DNA of 34,433 nt. Source: a bacterium. GTDB lineage: Bacteria > Actinomycetota > Acidimicrobiia > Acidimicrobiales > RAAP-2. The stretch covers positions 1-34,433 of the forward strand of contig DAHXOD010000005.1 of assembly GCA_027365055.1 (NCBI GenBank). Direction: 5' to 3'. Shown piece after piece: positions 23,465 to 34,373 of the stretch. A program made the position numbers and the translations under genes. A model generated the notes under the pieces. That model was not told the origin of the DNA and did not search any database. It was given only the letters and a program-made list of their open reading frames with translations. Each line of letters opens with the position of its first letter. Position 1 is the stretch's first letter.

Positions 23465-24973
23465 CTACCGCAGGGCCAGGCGTCCCGGGGTGATCGGTGC
23501 CGGCAACGCGGTCGATCCCATCAGGTACCGGTCGACCGAGGCCGCCGCCGACCGCCCTTCGGCGATCGCCCAGACGATCAGGCTCTGTCCCCGGGTCATG
23601 TCCCCGCAGACGAACACACCATCCACGTTGGTGGACCACGACCGGTCCGCGACCACGCTGCCCCGTGCGTCGAGCTCGAGGCCGAGGTCGGCGACCACCC
23701 CGGACCGCTCGGCACCGAGGAACCCCATCGCGAGGAGCACCAGCTCGCACGGGAGCTCGAATTCGGTGCCGGGAACGGCGCGGAACACCGGCCTGCCGTC
23801 CTCACCCTCGGCCGGCTCCACCTCCTCGCCCCGCAGGGCCCGGACCCGTCCGTCGGCGTCTCCCACGAACTCCTTGGTGGTCACCGCGTAGATCCGGTCG
23901 CCCCCTTCTTCGTGGGCCGCTGACGTGCGCAGGATCAACGGCCACGTCGGCCACGGATTGTCCTCGCCACGCTCGCCGGGAGGTTGGGGCATGATCTCGA
24001 GCTGGTGGACAACCAGCGCACCCTGGCGGTGTGCGGTCCCCAGGCAGTCGGCCCCGGTACCCCCACCGCCGATGATCACCACGTGCTTCCCGTGAGCGGT
24101 GATCGGACTGGACGCCAGCGAGCCTTCCTGGACCTGGTTGGAGGGCTTGAGATAGTCCATGGCCCGGTGGATGCCGTCGAGCTCCCGGCCTGGCACACGC
24201 AGATCCCGCGGGAGGGTCGCTCCTCCGGCCAGCACCACCGCGTCGAACTCGTCCACCAGCTCGGTGGCGCTGATCGATCGGGCACCAGCGGCCGCGGCGC
24301 CGGGAACCTCGGGATCCGACACCCCGACCGAGACCCCACAACGGAACTCGACCCCTTCGGCCACCAGTTGCTCGAGGCGCCGATCGAGGACCGCCTTTTC
24401 CATCTTGAACTCGGGGATGCCGTAGCGCAGCAGCCCACCCGGTCGCTCGGCCCGTTCGAACACGACCACCGCGTGCCCGGCGCGCACCAGCTGCTGGGCG
24501 GCGGCCAGACCGGACGGACCGGACCCCACGATGGCCACCCGCTTGCCGGTCGGGGCCACGGCGACCACCGGACGGACCCAGCCCTCCGACCAGGCGCGCT
24601 CCGCGATCTCGAACTCGATGCGCTCGATGGCCACCGGGTCCGCGTTGATCCCCAGCACACACGATCCCTCGCAGGGGGCTGGGCACAACCGGCCGGTGAA
24701 CTCGGGGAAGTTGTTGGTGGCTTCGAGCCGCTCGATGGCCTCGGACCAGTTGTCCCGGTAGACCAGATCGTTCCACTCGGGTATGAGGTTGCCGAGCGGG
24801 CAGCCCTCGTGGCAGAACGGAATCCCGCAGTCCATGCACCGGGCCCCCTGGACCGACGCCGCCTCGACTGGAAACGGCTCGTAGACCTCCTTCCAGTCGC
24901 GCAGCCGCACCGCCACCGGCCGGCGAGGGGGAAGCTCGCGCTGGTAGTTGAGGAATCCGGTGACCTCACCCAT
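23465..24973 (-). CDS. gltD: Glutamate synthase small (beta) subunit
   Basis: GltD takes electrons from NADPH and passes them through FAD and iron-sulfur clusters to GltB for glutamate synthesis from glutamine and 2-oxoglutarate. The 502-residue product begins [19 protein letters not shown]. It has the N-terminal cysteine clusters [13 protein letters not shown] (46-58) and CPAPCEGSC (97-105). The FAD-binding GxGxxG is in [17 protein letters not shown] (about 145-161). The NADPH-binding motif is [13 protein letters not shown], and [19 protein letters not shown] is near the C-terminus. It starts at ATG 24973, overlapping the gltB stop by 8 nt, so the subunits are coupled. It converges with the oxidoreductase gene, leaving a 29-nt gap with no obvious terminator. 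Confidence 0.97.
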   Translation of the reverse strand: MGEVTGFLNYQRELPPRRPVAVRLRDWKEVYEPFPVEAASVQGARCMDCGIPFCHEGCPLGNLIPEWNDLVYRDNWSEAIERLEATNNFPEFTGRLCPAPCEGSCVLGINADPVAIERIEFEIAERAWSEGWVRPVVAVAPTGKRVAIVGSGPSGLAAAQQLVRAGHAVVVFERAERPGGLLRYGIPEFKMEKAVLDRRLEQLVAEGVEFRCGVSVGVSDPEVPGAAAAGARSISATELVDEFDAVVLAGGATLPRDLRVPGRELDGIHRAMDYLKPSNQVQEGSLASSPITAHGKHVVIIGGGGTGADCLGTAHRQGALVVHQLEIMPQPPGERGEDNPWPTWPLILRTSAAHEEGGDRIYAVTTKEFVGDADGRVRALRGEEVEPAEGEDGRPVFRAVPGTEFELPCELVLLAMGFLGAERSGVVADLGLELDARGSVVADRSWSTNVDGVFVCGDMTRGQSLIVWAIAEGRSAAASVDRYLMGSTALPAPITPGRLALR

Positions 24974-27900
24974 GGGACACCTCCATCACGGCCTCCTCGA
25001 CCGACCGCCCTTCCGCCGCGGCGCGCTCGGTCGCTTCGAGCACCCGCCGGTAGTCCCGCGGCATCACCTTGACGAAACGGTCGGCGCTGGCGATCCAGTC
25101 GGCCAGGATGGCTCCGGCCACCGCCGAGCCGGTCTCGTCGTGATGCATCAGGATCCGGTCCTTCAGCCAGGTCCGGTCGTCGACGGTCAGGGTCTCCAGG
25201 TCGACCATCTCCGGGTTCACCTGGCGTCTCAACTCGTCCGAGAGGTCGTAGACGAATGCGATGCCACCCGACATGCCGGCACCGAAGTTGCGGCCGGTCG
25301 GACCGAGCACCACCACCCGGCCGCCGGTCATGTACTCGCACCCGTGGTCGCCCACCCCCTCGACCACCGCGATCGCTCCGGAATTGCGCACGCAGAACCG
25401 CTCGCCCACCTGGCCTCGGAGAAACACGTCGCCCGAGGTGGCACCGTAGAGGATCACGTTTCCGGCGACGATGTTCTCCTCGGCCGCGAACGGCGACTCC
25501 TCCGGCGGCCGCACCACGATCCGGCCGCCGGACAGCCCCTTGCCCAGATAGTCGTTGGCATCACCCAAGAGCCGCATCGTCACGCCACGGGGGACGAACG
25601 CTCCGAAGCTCTGGCCGGCCGAGCCCCGGAACGTCAGGTCGATCGTGCCGTCCGGCAATCCCTTGCCACCGTGCCGCCGGGTGATCTCGTAGCCCAGCAG
25701 CGTTCCCACCGTCCGGTTGACGTTGGTCACCAGCACCTCGGCGGCGACCCGCGTGCCGTCCTCGATGGCCGGGCGGCAGGCTTCGAGGAAAGCGTGGTCG
25801 AGCGCACGGTCCAGGCCGTGGTCCTGCTCGGTGATGCAGTGCCTCGCCTGCCCCTCGCCCACTTCGCTCTCGACCAGGATGGGAGCCAGGTCGAGCCCCG
25901 ACGCCTTCCAATGGTCGACCGCGTCGACCGTGTCGAGCAGGTCCACCCGACCCACCGCCTCCTCCAGGGAGCGCAGCCCCAGCGCGGCCAGGTACTCCCG
26001 GACCTCTTCGGCCAGGTACTCGAAGAAGGTCTCGACGAACTCCGGGGTCCCCGAGAACCGCTCACGGAGAACCGGGTTCTGGGTGGCGATGCCCACCGGG
26101 CAGGTGTCGAGGTGGCACACGCGCATCATCACGCACCCCGAGACGACCAGCGGTGCGGTGGCGAACCCGTACTCCTCGGCACCGAGCAACGCGGCGATCA
26201 CCACGTCCCGTCCGGTCTTCATCTGACCGTCGACCTGAACGACGATGCGGTCGCGTAGCCCGTTGGCCATCAACGTCTGCTGTGTCTCGGCCAGACCCAG
26301 CTCCCAGGGGATCCCCGCGTGCTTCTGCGAGGTGAGCGGTGTCGCACCGGTGCCACCGTCGTGTCCCGAGATGAGGACCACGTCGGCGTGCGCCTTGGCC
26401 ACACCGGCCGCCACCGTTCCCACCCCGACCTCGGCGACCAGCTTGACGGAAATGCGGGCCTGGGGGTTGACGTTCTTCAGATCATAGATAAGTTGCGCCA
26501 GATCCTCGATGGAATAAATGTCGTGGTGCGGGGGAGGAGAGATCAACCCCACCCCCGGCGTCGAATAGCGGGTCTTGGCGATCCAGGGGGAGACCTTGTG
26601 GCCAGGCAGCTGGCCCCCTTCCCCCGGCTTGGCCCCCTGGGCGATCTTGATCTGAATGTCGTCGGAGTTCACCAGGTACTCGGAGGTGACCCCGAACCGC
26701 CCCGATGCGACCTGCTTGATCGCGCTCCGCCGGAGATCCCCGTTCGGGTCGGGCGTGAAGCGCTCCGGATCCTCGCCCCCCTCCCCGGTGTTGGACCGCC
26801 CACCGAGCCGGTTCATCGCCACCGCCAGGGTCTCGTGCGCCTCGGCCGAGATCGAGCCGTAGGACATCGCCCCGGTCGAGAACCGGGCGATGATCGACGA
26901 CGAGGGCTCCACCTCGTCCAAGGGGACGGCCGAGCGTTCCGCCGTCTTCAGTCGGAACAGACCCCGGAGCGTGGCCAAGCCGCTGGCCTGATCGTCGACG
27001 GCGCGGCTGTACTCCTTGAAGATGTCGTACCGTCGGGATCGGGTGGCGTGCTGGAGCTTGAAGACCGTCCGCGGGTTGAAGAGATGGATCTCCCCCTCTC
27101 GACGCCACTGGTACTCCCCACCCACTTCGCGATCGCGGTGGGCCATCTCGGTCGGCTGGTCGAGATGACAGAGCCGGTGACGGGCCACGACCTCCTCCGC
27201 CAGCTGGTCGAGGCCCACCCCGCCGATCCGCGACACCGTGCCGGTGAAGTACTCGTCGACCAGACCGCGTTCGAGGCCGACCGCCTCGAAGACCTGGGCG
27301 CCCGTATAGGAGGCCACGGTCGAGATACCCATCTTCGACATCACCTTCACGATGCCCTTGGAGGCGGCCTTGATGTAGTTCCGTTGGGCCTGGCGGGGCG
27401 TGACCCCCACCAGCAGCCCGCTGGCGATCATGTCGTCGATCGTCTCGAACACCAGGTAGGGGTTGATCGCGGCCGCGCCGAACCCCTTGAGCAACGCCAT
27501 GTGATGGACCTCGCGGGCGTCGCCCGACTCCACCACCAACCCGACCTGGGTCCGGGTCCGCTCGCGCACCAGGTGATGATGGACGGCGGAGACCAACAGG
27601 AGCGAAGGGATGGGAGCCCGCTCGGCGTTCGAGTTCCGGCTCGAAAGGACGATGATGTTGGCGCCGCCGGCGATCGCCGTGCTGACCTGGGACCGCACCT
27701 CTTCGATGGCATCGCGCAGGCCTTCGCCTCCGCGATGCACGTCGAACAGGCCGTCGACCGCAAACGCCCGGAACCCGGGGGTCTGACCGTCTTCGTTGAC
27801 GTAGAGCAGCTTGGCCAGGTCGTCGTTGTCGATCACCGGCATCGGCAGCACGATCTGGTGACACGACTCCGCGACCGGTTGCAACAGGTTCGATTCGGGT

Positions 27901-29594
27901 CCGAGGGTCGAGGCCAGAGACGTCACCAGCTCCTCGCGGATCGCATCCAACGGTGGGTTGGTGACCTGGGCGAACAGCTGGGTGAAGTAGTCGTAGAGCA
28001 AGCGGGGACGTTCGGACAGCACCGCGATCGCCGTATCCGATCCCATCGACCCGATCGGCTCGGCCCCGGTCCGCGCCATCGGCCCCACGATCAGGCGGAG
28101 TTCCTCGTCGGTGTAGCCGAACTGGCGTTGACGTCCGACCACCGATGCGTGCTGGGGTACCAGCATGGACTTGGGGGGAAGGTCGTCGAGCTCGATCTGG
28201 CCCGCCTCGAGCCAGTGAGCGTAGGGCTGCTCCTCGGACAGCGCCGCCTTGATCTCATCATCGTCGACGATCCGACCCGCCTCGGTGTCCACCAGGAACA
28301 TGCGTCCGGGTTGCAACCGCCCCTTGCGAACGACCTTGTCCGGCGAGATGTCGAGGACGCCGACCTCGCTGGCCAGTACCACCAGCCCGTCGTCCGTGAC
28401 CCAGTAGCGAGCCGGGCGGAGACCGTTCCGATCAAGCACGGCGCCGATGGTGGTGCCGTCGGTGAAGGCCACCGCCGCCGGCCCGTCCCATGGCTCCATC
28501 AGCGACGCGTGGTAGCGATAGAAAGCACGACGGGCCGGATCCATGCTCCGGTGGTTCTCCCACGCTTCGGGGATCATCATCAGCACTGCGTGGTGCAGCG
28601 GTCGCCCGGCCAGGTGCAGCAGCTCGAGCACCTCGTCGAACGACGCAGAGTCGCTGGCGCCAGGGGTCACGATCGGGTAAGCCCGCTCCAGGCCGGGGAC
28701 CAGCTCGCTGGCACACAGCGCTTCGCGGGCGCGCATCCAATTCCGGTTGCCGGCCAGGGTGTTGATCTCGCCGTTGTGGGCCAGGTAGCGATACGGATGG
28801 GCAAGCGGCCACGAGGGGAACGTGTTGGTCGAGAACCGGGAGTGCACCAACGCCAACCCGCTCACCATGCGCTCGTCGGCCAGGTCCGGGTAGAACCGGG
28901 CGAGCTGGTGGGAGGTGAGCATTCCCTTGTAGACCACGGTGCGAGCCGACAGCGACGCCAAGTAGCAGCCGGCGATCTCGTGTTCCGCCCGCTTGCGGAG
29001 CACGAACACCGAGCGGTCCACGGTGAGCGCGGCGTCGCCATCGTCGGCGGGGAGCTCGCCGGGCGAAGCAACGGAGACGAAGCACTGGTGGAACGACGGC
29101 ATGTCCCCCCGGGCCACGGAGCCCAGCTCAGCGTCGTCGACGGGGACGGTGCGCCACCCGAGGACGGTGAGGCCCTCCTCATCGGCGATGGCCTCGAAGG
29201 ACACTCGAGCCTTGGCGGCCTCGGCCGAATCCGAAGGCAGAAACGCCACACCGGTGGCGTAGCGCCCGGGTCCGGGAAGCTCGAAATCGACCGACTCGCG
29301 GTAGAAGCGGTCGGGAACCTGGACCAGGATGCCAGCGCCGTCTCCGCTGTCCTCCTCACTGCCGGTCGCGCCACGATGCGCCAGATGCTCGAGCGCGGTC
29401 AATGCCTGAAGCACCAACTGGTGGCTCCGACGGCCGTGCAGGTCGGCGACGAAGGCGATCCCACACGCATCGTGCTCGAACCGGGGGTCGTAAAGACCGC
29501 TCACCGGCGGACGGTTCAGAGTCCGGGAGGCGCGACCCACTCGGTCGTGGGCAGGGACGGCACTGGGGGCGGGATCGCCAGGGACGGTCGTCAT
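24966..29594 (-). CDS. gltB: Glutamate synthase large (alpha) subunit
   Basis: GltB hydrolyses glutamine, channels the ammonia through the protein and adds it to 2-oxoglutarate. The 1542-residue precursor has a 43-residue N-terminal leader before Cys44 ([12 protein letters not shown]), the amidotransferase nucleophile exposed by processing. The class II amidotransferase domain includes [17 protein letters not shown] and [14 protein letters not shown]. The FMN synthase domain includes [10 protein letters not shown] and [20 protein letters not shown]. The 3Fe-4S cluster is Cys1154-x5-Cys1160-x4-Cys1165 ([12 protein letters not shown]). The C-terminal GXGXG beta-helix domain ends the protein. 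The ATG at 29594 has GGAG 6 nt upstream. A TAGCAT box at 29661-29666 would give a leader of about 60 nt. Length and motifs are normal. Confidence 0.98.
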   Translation of the reverse strand: MTTVPGDPAPSAVPAHDRVGRASRTLNRPPVSGLYDPRFEHDACGIAFVADLHGRRSHQLVLQALTALEHLAHRGATGSEEDSGDGAGILVQVPDRFYRESVDFELPGPGRYATGVAFLPSDSAEAAKARVSFEAIADEEGLTVLGWRTVPVDDAELGSVARGDMPSFHQCFVSVASPGELPADDGDAALTVDRSVFVLRKRAEHEIAGCYLASLSARTVVYKGMLTSHQLARFYPDLADERMVSGLALVHSRFSTNTFPSWPLAHPYRYLAHNGEINTLAGNRNWMRAREALCASELVPGLERAYPIVTPGASDSASFDEVLELLHLAGRPLHHAVLMMIPEAWENHRSMDPARRAFYRYHASLMEPWDGPAAVAFTDGTTIGAVLDRNGLRPARYWVTDDGLVVLASEVGVLDISPDKVVRKGRLQPGRMFLVDTEAGRIVDDDEIKAALSEEQPYAHWLEAGQIELDDLPPKSMLVPQHASVVGRQRQFGYTDEELRLIVGPMARTGAEPIGSMGSDTAIAVLSERPRLLYDYFTQLFAQVTNPPLDAIREELVTSLASTLGPESNLLQPVAESCHQIVLPMPVIDNDDLAKLLYVNEDGQTPGFRAFAVDGLFDVHRGGEGLRDAIEEVRSQVSTAIAGGANIIVLSSRNSNAERAPIPSLLLVSAVHHHLVRERTRTQVGLVVESGDAREVHHMALLKGFGAAAINPYLVFETIDDMIASGLLVGVTPRQAQRNYIKAASKGIVKVMSKMGISTVASYTGAQVFEAVGLERGLVDEYFTGTVSRIGGVGLDQLAEEVVARHRLCHLDQPTEMAHRDREVGGEYQWRREGEIHLFNPRTVFKLQHATRSRRYDIFKEYSRAVDDQASGLATLRGLFRLKTAERSAVPLDEVEPSSSIIARFSTGAMSYGSISAEAHETLAVAMNRLGGRSNTGEGGEDPERFTPDPNGDLRRSAIKQVASGRFGVTSEYLVNSDDIQIKIAQGAKPGEGGQLPGHKVSPWIAKTRYSTPGVGLISPPPHHDIYSIEDLAQLIYDLKNVNPQARISVKLVAEVGVGTVAAGVAKAHADVVLISGHDGGTGATPLTSQKHAGIPWELGLAETQQTLMANGLRDRIVVQVDGQMKTGRDVVIAALLGAEEYGFATAPLVVSGCVMMRVCHLDTCPVGIATQNPVLRERFSGTPEFVETFFEYLAEEVREYLAALGLRSLEEAVGRVDLLDTVDAVDHWKASGLDLAPILVESEVGEGQARHCITEQDHGLDRALDHAFLEACRPAIEDGTRVAAEVLVTNVNRTVGTLLGYEITRRHGGKGLPDGTIDLTFRGSAGQSFGAFVPRGVTMRLLGDANDYLGKGLSGGRIVVRPPEESPFAAEENIVAGNVILYGATSGDVFLRGQVGERFCVRNSGAIAVVEGVGDHGCEYMTGGRVVVLGPTGRNFGAGMSGGIAFVYDLSDELRRQVNPEMVDLETLTVDDRTWLKDRILMHHDETGSAVAGAILADWIASADRFVKVMPRDYRRVLEATERAAAEGRSVEEAVMEVSHG

Positions 29595-29660
29595 AGGTGC
29601 TCCATCGGGGACGGTGGATCAGGACGCTCGGGACGACGTTGGCCCAAATGCGGTCCACCG

Positions 29661-29666
29661 ATGCTA
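29661..29666 (-). promoter_or_regulatory. Putative -10 box of gltBD
   Basis: TAGCAT on the minus strand, 66 nt before the gltB ATG, in the 144-nt gap shared with thiO. The preceding bases show no good -35. No amino-acid-sensing leader or riboswitch was recognised. Confidence 0.35.
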
Positions 29667-29726
29667 CACGCTGGCGAGCGCGTCGCTACGAGACATCCCT
29701 CGGGGAGGCGAGTCCGCACTTCGTCC

Positions 29727-29732
29727 TACGAT
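29727..29732 (+). promoter_or_regulatory. Putative leaderless -10 box of thiO
   Basis: TACGAT followed by GAGCGC and then the thiO GTG at 29739. The 6-nt gap leaves no room for a leader, which argues against a TPP riboswitch here. Confidence 0.45.
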
Positions 29733-29738
29733 GAGCGC

Positions 29739-30910
29739 GTGCTACCGAGCGGACACGCAGACGTGGTGGTGATCGGAGGCGGCGTCGTCGGGCTGTCGAT
29801 CGCCTGGTGCGCCGCGGCGCGCGGCCAACGCGTCACGGTCGTCGACCCCGATCCCGGGCACGGTTCGTCGTGGGCAGCCGCCGGGATGCTCGCACCGGCC
29901 GGCGAGGCCCACTTCGGCGAAGACGCGCTGGCCCGCCTCAACGTGGCCGCTGCCCGGCGATGGCCGGCATTCGCCCGCGATCTCGAAGCGTCGGCCGAGC
30001 AGTCCGTCGGGTACCGGGTCGACGGCACGCTCTTGGTCGCGGTGGACCACGCCGACCGCCAGATCGTCGACGACCTGTTGGCCTACCAGCGATCGTTGGG
30101 CCTCGATGCGGTGCGCCTGCCTGCCAGCGCGTGCCGGCGCAGCGAGCCGCTGCTCACACCCACGCTCAGTGGCGGCGCCGAGTTCCCGAACGATCACCAG
30201 GTCGACAACCGCGCCGTGGTCGGTGCACTGGTCACCGCCTGCCGACGATCCGGTGTGACGTTCGTCGCCGACCGGGTGCGTGCCATCGCCGCCGTCGGGC
30301 GCCGGGTCGCCCGGGTCACGCTCGAATCGGGCAGCGAACAGCCGGTGAGCAGCGTGGTCGTGGCCGCAGGCGCGTGGTCGGGTGGCATCCGCGGGGTCCC
30401 CGAACCCCTCCCTCCGGTGCGCCCGGTGCGCGGGGTCACGCTCCGGCTACACGCGGCGGGAACTGCCGGGCCCCTAACGCGGACGGTACGGGGCGTGGTC
30501 CACGGTCGGAACTGCTATCTGGTCCCCCGCCACGACGGCTCGCTGGTGGTGGGGGCGACTTCCGAGGAGCAGGGTTTCGACCTCTCGGTGCGGCTCGGCA
30601 CCGTGGCCGACCTGGTCACCGACGCCCGCGAGCTGGTCCCGGCTCTCGACGAGTACACCCTGGTGGAAACCTCCACCGGCCTGCGTCCGGGTTCACCGGA
30701 CAACGCACCGATCATCGGTCGGACCGCGCTGGAAGGGCTGATCATCGCCACCGGCCACTACCGGAACGGGTTTCTGCTGGCGCCGATCACTGCCGACGCG
30801 GTGGTCGCCATCTTGGAGGGGAACGGGGACGACGAGACAGTACGAGCGTTCACCCCCGAGCGGTTCGACACCGCCGGGACGGGGGTCGAGCCGCTCGGGG
30901 GTCGATCGGG

Positions 30911-30914
<4 letters not shown>
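29739..30914 (+). CDS. thiO: Glycine oxidase ThiO
   Basis: ThiO is an FAD enzyme that oxidises glycine to dehydroglycine, the imine used for the thiazole ring of thiamine. The 391-residue product has the FAD-binding motif VVVIGGGVVGLSIAWCAAARG near its start. It continues with SSWAAAGMLAPAGEAHF, LSGGAEFPNDHQVDNRAVVGAL, CYLVPRHDGSLVVGATSEEQGFD and GLRPGSPDNAPIIGRT. It ends in GHYRNGFLLAPITAD, all typical of ThiO. An ATG at 29731 lies in a frame that stops soon, so GTG 29739 is the start, supported by the -10 box 6 nt before it. The stop overlaps the thiS start as GTGA (30911-30914). The frame is open for thousands of bases upstream, but that is antisense to gltB. Confidence 0.95.
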
Positions 30915-31980
<1,066 letters not shown>

Positions 31981-31983
<3 letters not shown>

Positions 31984-32082
31984 CGCCGCTCGCGGAGGGC
32001 AGTCGAGCGGTGACGCCGCTCGCGGAGGGCAGCCGAGCGGTGACGCCGCTCGCGGAGGGCAGCCGAGGGGTGACGCCGCTCG
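31981..32082 (+). repeat. 30-bp tandem repeat at the thiG/thiD junction
   Basis: There are three units (31981-32010, 32011-32040, 32041-32070) with one or two mismatches, then a 12-base partial copy to 32082. Each full unit holds a GGAGGG ribosome-binding site and ends with the G of a GTG 10 nt later. In-frame GTG codons therefore lie at 31980, 32010, 32040 and 32070. Read as protein, each unit gives VTPLAEGSR(A/G). The unit end GTCGAGCGG matches the last codons of thiG, so the repeat arose across the junction. Confidence 0.97.
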
Positions 32083-32897
32083 TTGCCATGACCATCGCCG
32101 GATCGGACTCCGGGGCGGGGGCCGGCCTACAGGCCGACCTCAAGACGATGGGTGCGCTGGGCGTGTTCGCCACCACCGTGGTGACCTCGGTCACCGCGCA
32201 GAACACCGCCCGGGTGGCAGCCGTCCACCGGGTGCCGGCCGACTTCGTACGCTTACAGATCGAAACGGTGCTCGCCGACCTCCCGGTCGCGGCAGTCAAG
32301 ACCGGGCTTCTCGGGACCGCTGACGTTGTCCGTACGATCGGAGACCTTGCCGCCCAGGGACTGCTCCCGAACCTGGTGGTGGACCCGGTCATGGTCTCGT
32401 CGTCGGGTCAGCCCCTCCTCGACCCTGGTGGGGTCCAGGCCTATCGCGAGGTGCTCCTTCCTCACGCGCAACTGGTCACACCAAACCTGGGTGAGACCGC
32501 GTTGCTGTGCGGGATCGCTCGCTCCGACCTGACCGACGTACCGTCGATGTCCGAGGCAGCGCGCGCCATCGCTGCCGGTGGTCCAGCCTGGGTGCTGGTC
32601 AAAGGCGGACACCTTCCAGGGGTGGAGTCCGAGGGACCCCCGAGCACCATGGTCCCCGACGTGCTCTACGGCAACGGAACCGTGACCGTGATGGAGCACT
32701 CCTGGGTCGCCACGCCCAACACGCATGGGACCGGTTGCACCCTTTCAGCTGCGGTGACCGCCCACCTGGCGACAGGGGCCGGCATGCGCCAGGCCGTCGA
32801 TGCGGCACGCCAGTTCGTCCACCGCGCCCTCACCGGATCTGCCGCCTGGCGCATCGGAAGGGGACATGGACCGCTCGACCAGCTCGGTTGGTCGTGA
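32070..32897 (+). CDS. thiD: Hydroxymethylpyrimidine/phosphomethylpyrimidine kinase ThiD
   Basis: ThiD phosphorylates HMP and HMP phosphate to give the pyrimidine diphosphate precursor of thiamine. From GTG 32070 the product is 275 residues and begins VTPLVAMTIAGSDSGAGAGLQADLKTMGALG, the standard ThiD N-terminus. VTSVTAQNT, VKTGLLG, NLVVDPVMVSSSGQPLLDP, TPNLGETALLCG, VLVKGGHLPG and the catalytic anion hole NTHGTGCTLSAAVTAHLA follow. The frame is open back to GTG 31980, which would add three decapeptide repeats. I chose the last GTG because family N-termini start there and GGAGGG lies 10 nt before it. ATG 32088 is also possible. The product works with ThiO, ThiS and ThiG, encoded upstream. ThiE and ThiC are not in the window. 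Confidence 0.94.
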   Translation: MTPLVAMTIAGSDSGAGAGLQADLKTMGALGVFATTVVTSVTAQNTARVAAVHRVPADFVRLQIETVLADLPVAAVKTGLLGTADVVRTIGDLAAQGLLPNLVVDPVMVSSSGQPLLDPGGVQAYREVLLPHAQLVTPNLGETALLCGIARSDLTDVPSMSEAARAIAAGGPAWVLVKGGHLPGVESEGPPSTMVPDVLYGNGTVTVMEHSWVATPNTHGTGCTLSAAVTAHLATGAGMRQAVDAARQFVHRALTGSAAWRIGRGHGPLDQLGWS

Positions 32898-32912
32898 GGG
32901 GCGCTCCGCGAC

Positions 32913-33014
32913 AGCCGGCCGGGAACGACAGCCGGCCGGGAACGACAGCCGGCCGGGAACGACAGCCGGCCGGGAACGACAGCCGGCCGGGAACGACAGC
33001 CGGCCGGGAACGAC
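32913..33014 (+). repeat. Six perfect 17-bp tandem units downstream of thiD
   Basis: The unit AGCCGGCCGGGAACGAC is repeated six times exactly, starting 16 nt after the thiD stop. The period is not a multiple of three, so the array is non-coding. Each unit contains the palindrome CCGGCCGG. The array runs straight into a hairpin. Confidence 0.97.
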
Positions 33015-33042
33015 AGCGACCGGGTCCGAAGACCCGGTCGCT
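33015..33042 (+). terminator. Strong 12-bp hairpin after the thi operon
   Basis: AGCGACCGGGTC and GACCCGGTCGCT form a perfect 12-bp stem around a CGAA tetraloop. It is followed by CCCCCACC rather than a U-tract, so it is a GC-type terminator or an mRNA 3'-end stabiliser. Its position after thiD and the lack of a nearby gene support this. Confidence 0.7.
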
Positions 33043-33289
33043 CCCCCACCTCGTCACAGGAACCTGCGCCTCGACCGCCCGGCGCCCCCTCCTGCCGACG
33101 CCTACCAAACGGCGCCTTCGCATCTGCCATTCTGAACGAAAGTAAACGAAATGTAAACGCCACTTGAGCTGGACTTCTCGCGGGACGGACGCCAGATTCA
33201 CACGCTCAGTGGTCATTTTGCCCCAACGGAACGCCCGCGGGACCCACTCCGGGTTGTGGCCGGCGAGCCGCGCCACCTAGCCTCCGGCC
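33043..33289. other. Intergenic region with an AT-rich island
   Basis: This is 247 nt between the hairpin and the next gene. Around 33131-33160 the base composition drops sharply to AT-rich, with GTAAACG at 33142-33148 and 33153-33159 (11-bp period) and a related GAACGAAA just before. This is a candidate protein-binding site on one helical face. Close to the next gene, TTGTGG (33254-33259) and TAGCCT (33278-33283) form a plausible promoter with an 18-nt spacer. No gene is seen here. Confidence 0.4.
33278..33283 (+). promoter_or_regulatory. Putative leaderless -10 box
   Basis: TAGCCT ends 6 nt before the ATG at 33290, with TTGTGG 18 nt upstream as a possible -35. This is the best-formed of the leaderless promoters in the window. 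Confidence 0.5.
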
Positions 33290-33682
33290 ATGAACCTCCG
33301 CCTCACCCGGAACCTCGCCCGCCTGATTGCCTGGGGCCGTATCGCCATCGGTTGCACGGCATTGGCCGCTCCCGTCGTGGTCGCCCGTCCGTGGATCGGT
33401 GACGGGGCCGACATCAACTCGGCTCGCCTGCTGGCCCGCGCCATGGGTGGGCGCGACCTGGCACTCGGAATCGGAGCGCTCCGTGCGCTGTCGGTGTCCG
33501 ACAGCGAAGCCCGGCCCTGGGTAGCGCTCGGCGGCGTCGCCGACGCAGTCGACCTCCTCGCCACCCTTGCCGCGTTCGGCCAGCTCCCCCGCCGGTCTCG
33601 TTGGGGGATCGTCGCCATCACCGCTGGAGCGGCGGCTGTCTCCGTGCGCGCCGCCATCGCTCTCGACACGCCGTCGACTTGA
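33290..33682 (+). CDS. Small multi-pass membrane protein, DUF4267-like
   Basis: This 130-residue protein has about four hydrophobic segments: residues 9-32 (LARLIAWGRIAIGCTALAAP), 45-66 (ARLLARAMGGRDLALGIGAL), 76-97 (WVALGGVADAVDLLATLAAF) and 105-123 (WGIVAITAGAAAVSVRAAI). The pattern GRIAIG...ARPW...RLLARAMGGRDLALG...ADAVDLLAT resembles small actinobacterial membrane proteins grouped with DUF4267. That match is from memory, and the function is unknown. The ATG at 33290 has no ribosome-binding site but has a -10 box exactly 6 nt before it, which supports this start. The next gene begins 25 nt after its stop with its own -10 box. Confidence 0.8.
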   Translation: MNLRLTRNLARLIAWGRIAIGCTALAAPVVVARPWIGDGADINSARLLARAMGGRDLALGIGALRALSVSDSEARPWVALGGVADAVDLLATLAAFGQLPRRSRWGIVAITAGAAAVSVRAAIALDTPST

Positions 33683-33695
33683 ACCCCGGCACCGA

Positions 33696-33701
33696 TAGGC
33701 T
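33696..33701 (+). promoter_or_regulatory. Putative leaderless -10 box
   Basis: TAGGCT ends 6 nt before GTG 33708, which favours GTG over the ATG in the next codon as the start. Confidence 0.45.
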
Positions 33702-33707
33702 GCTCGG

Positions 33708-34373
33708 GTGATGCCCACCACCCCCGGTGACGCGGCAATCAGCGACTCCCCGACCCCGTCGTCGTCGATTCCGTCGCCTGGGGACGGCTCAGCGACCGAG
33801 GACCGTCCGACCTTCACGCCGGCGACTCGCGGTCCCGCACTGATCGTCCTCGGCATCGCCGTCTTCATCCTCATTGCCGGTGCCGTGGCCTCGGTACTGG
33901 TTAGTTCCGGCCACCCCACGTTGCACCTGACGTCAATCACCATTGCCGATGGCACCGTGGTGCATCTCACGCCAGGCCGGACCGCCCTGGCTCCGATCGT
34001 CGACAGCCAGCCCCCACCCGATATCCTCGCCAACCTGGCGGTCCCCGCTGGGAGTCACCGAACCGGTTGGGTCAACTCCGACCAGGGCGCCACGCGCTAC
34101 GACCGGTGGGCCTCGTTCTCCAGCGGTCTCGCCAGCGACCAGCTGGTCAGCTTCTACCGGGTCCTCCTCCCACGGCTGGGTTGGAAGCTCACCTATGACG
34201 GACCGAGCTCAAATGGGGTGCCCGGGAACACGGCGGGCGCCACCGAGGTACTGGCCACGCGAGCCAGCTCGGACGGGTACTACTGGCAGCTCGGCGCCGT
34301 GGTGGCACCCACGTCGGGCAGCGGTGCCACCTCGTTCACCTTGGTCCTCTACGAACAGTCCAGCTCGCTGTAG
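33708..34373 (+). CDS. Single-pass membrane-anchored extracytoplasmic protein (unknown function)
   Basis: This 221-residue protein of unrecognised family has a Pro/Ser/Thr-rich cytoplasmic N-terminus (about 1-40). One membrane helix (about 43-66, ALIVLGIAVFILIAGAVASVLV) follows, then an outside domain of about 155 residues. The outside domain contains RYDRWASFSSGLASDQLVSFYRVLLPRLGWKL and YYWQLGAVVAP. The segment VSFYRVLLPRLGWK resembles the pattern often seen in small secreted or lipoprotein domains that end each repeat with LGW, but no family can be claimed. The start is GTG 33708, supported by a -10 box; ATG 33711 is the alternative. After the stop, GACCGG and CCGGTC (34394-34413) could form a weak 6-bp hairpin. 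Confidence 0.75.
   Translation: MMPTTPGDAAISDSPTPSSSIPSPGDGSATEDRPTFTPATRGPALIVLGIAVFILIAGAVASVLVSSGHPTLHLTSITIADGTVVHLTPGRTALAPIVDSQPPPDILANLAVPAGSHRTGWVNSDQGATRYDRWASFSSGLASDQLVSFYRVLLPRLGWKLTYDGPSSNGVPGNTAGATEVLATRASSDGYYWQLGAVVAPTSGSGATSFTLVLYEQSSSL

Noticed and set aside
26319-29738. Plus-strand open frame running antisense through gltB into thiO
   Set aside because: It is an antisense shadow of gltB that happens to be in frame with thiO. The thiO start is fixed by its FAD motif and the -10 box at 29727-29732.
29595-29738. TPP riboswitch before thiO
   Set aside because: The THI-box conserved blocks are absent, and the putative -10 box leaves no leader.
32913-33014. CRISPR array
   Set aside because: The 17-bp units abut each other with no spacers and no cas genes are present.
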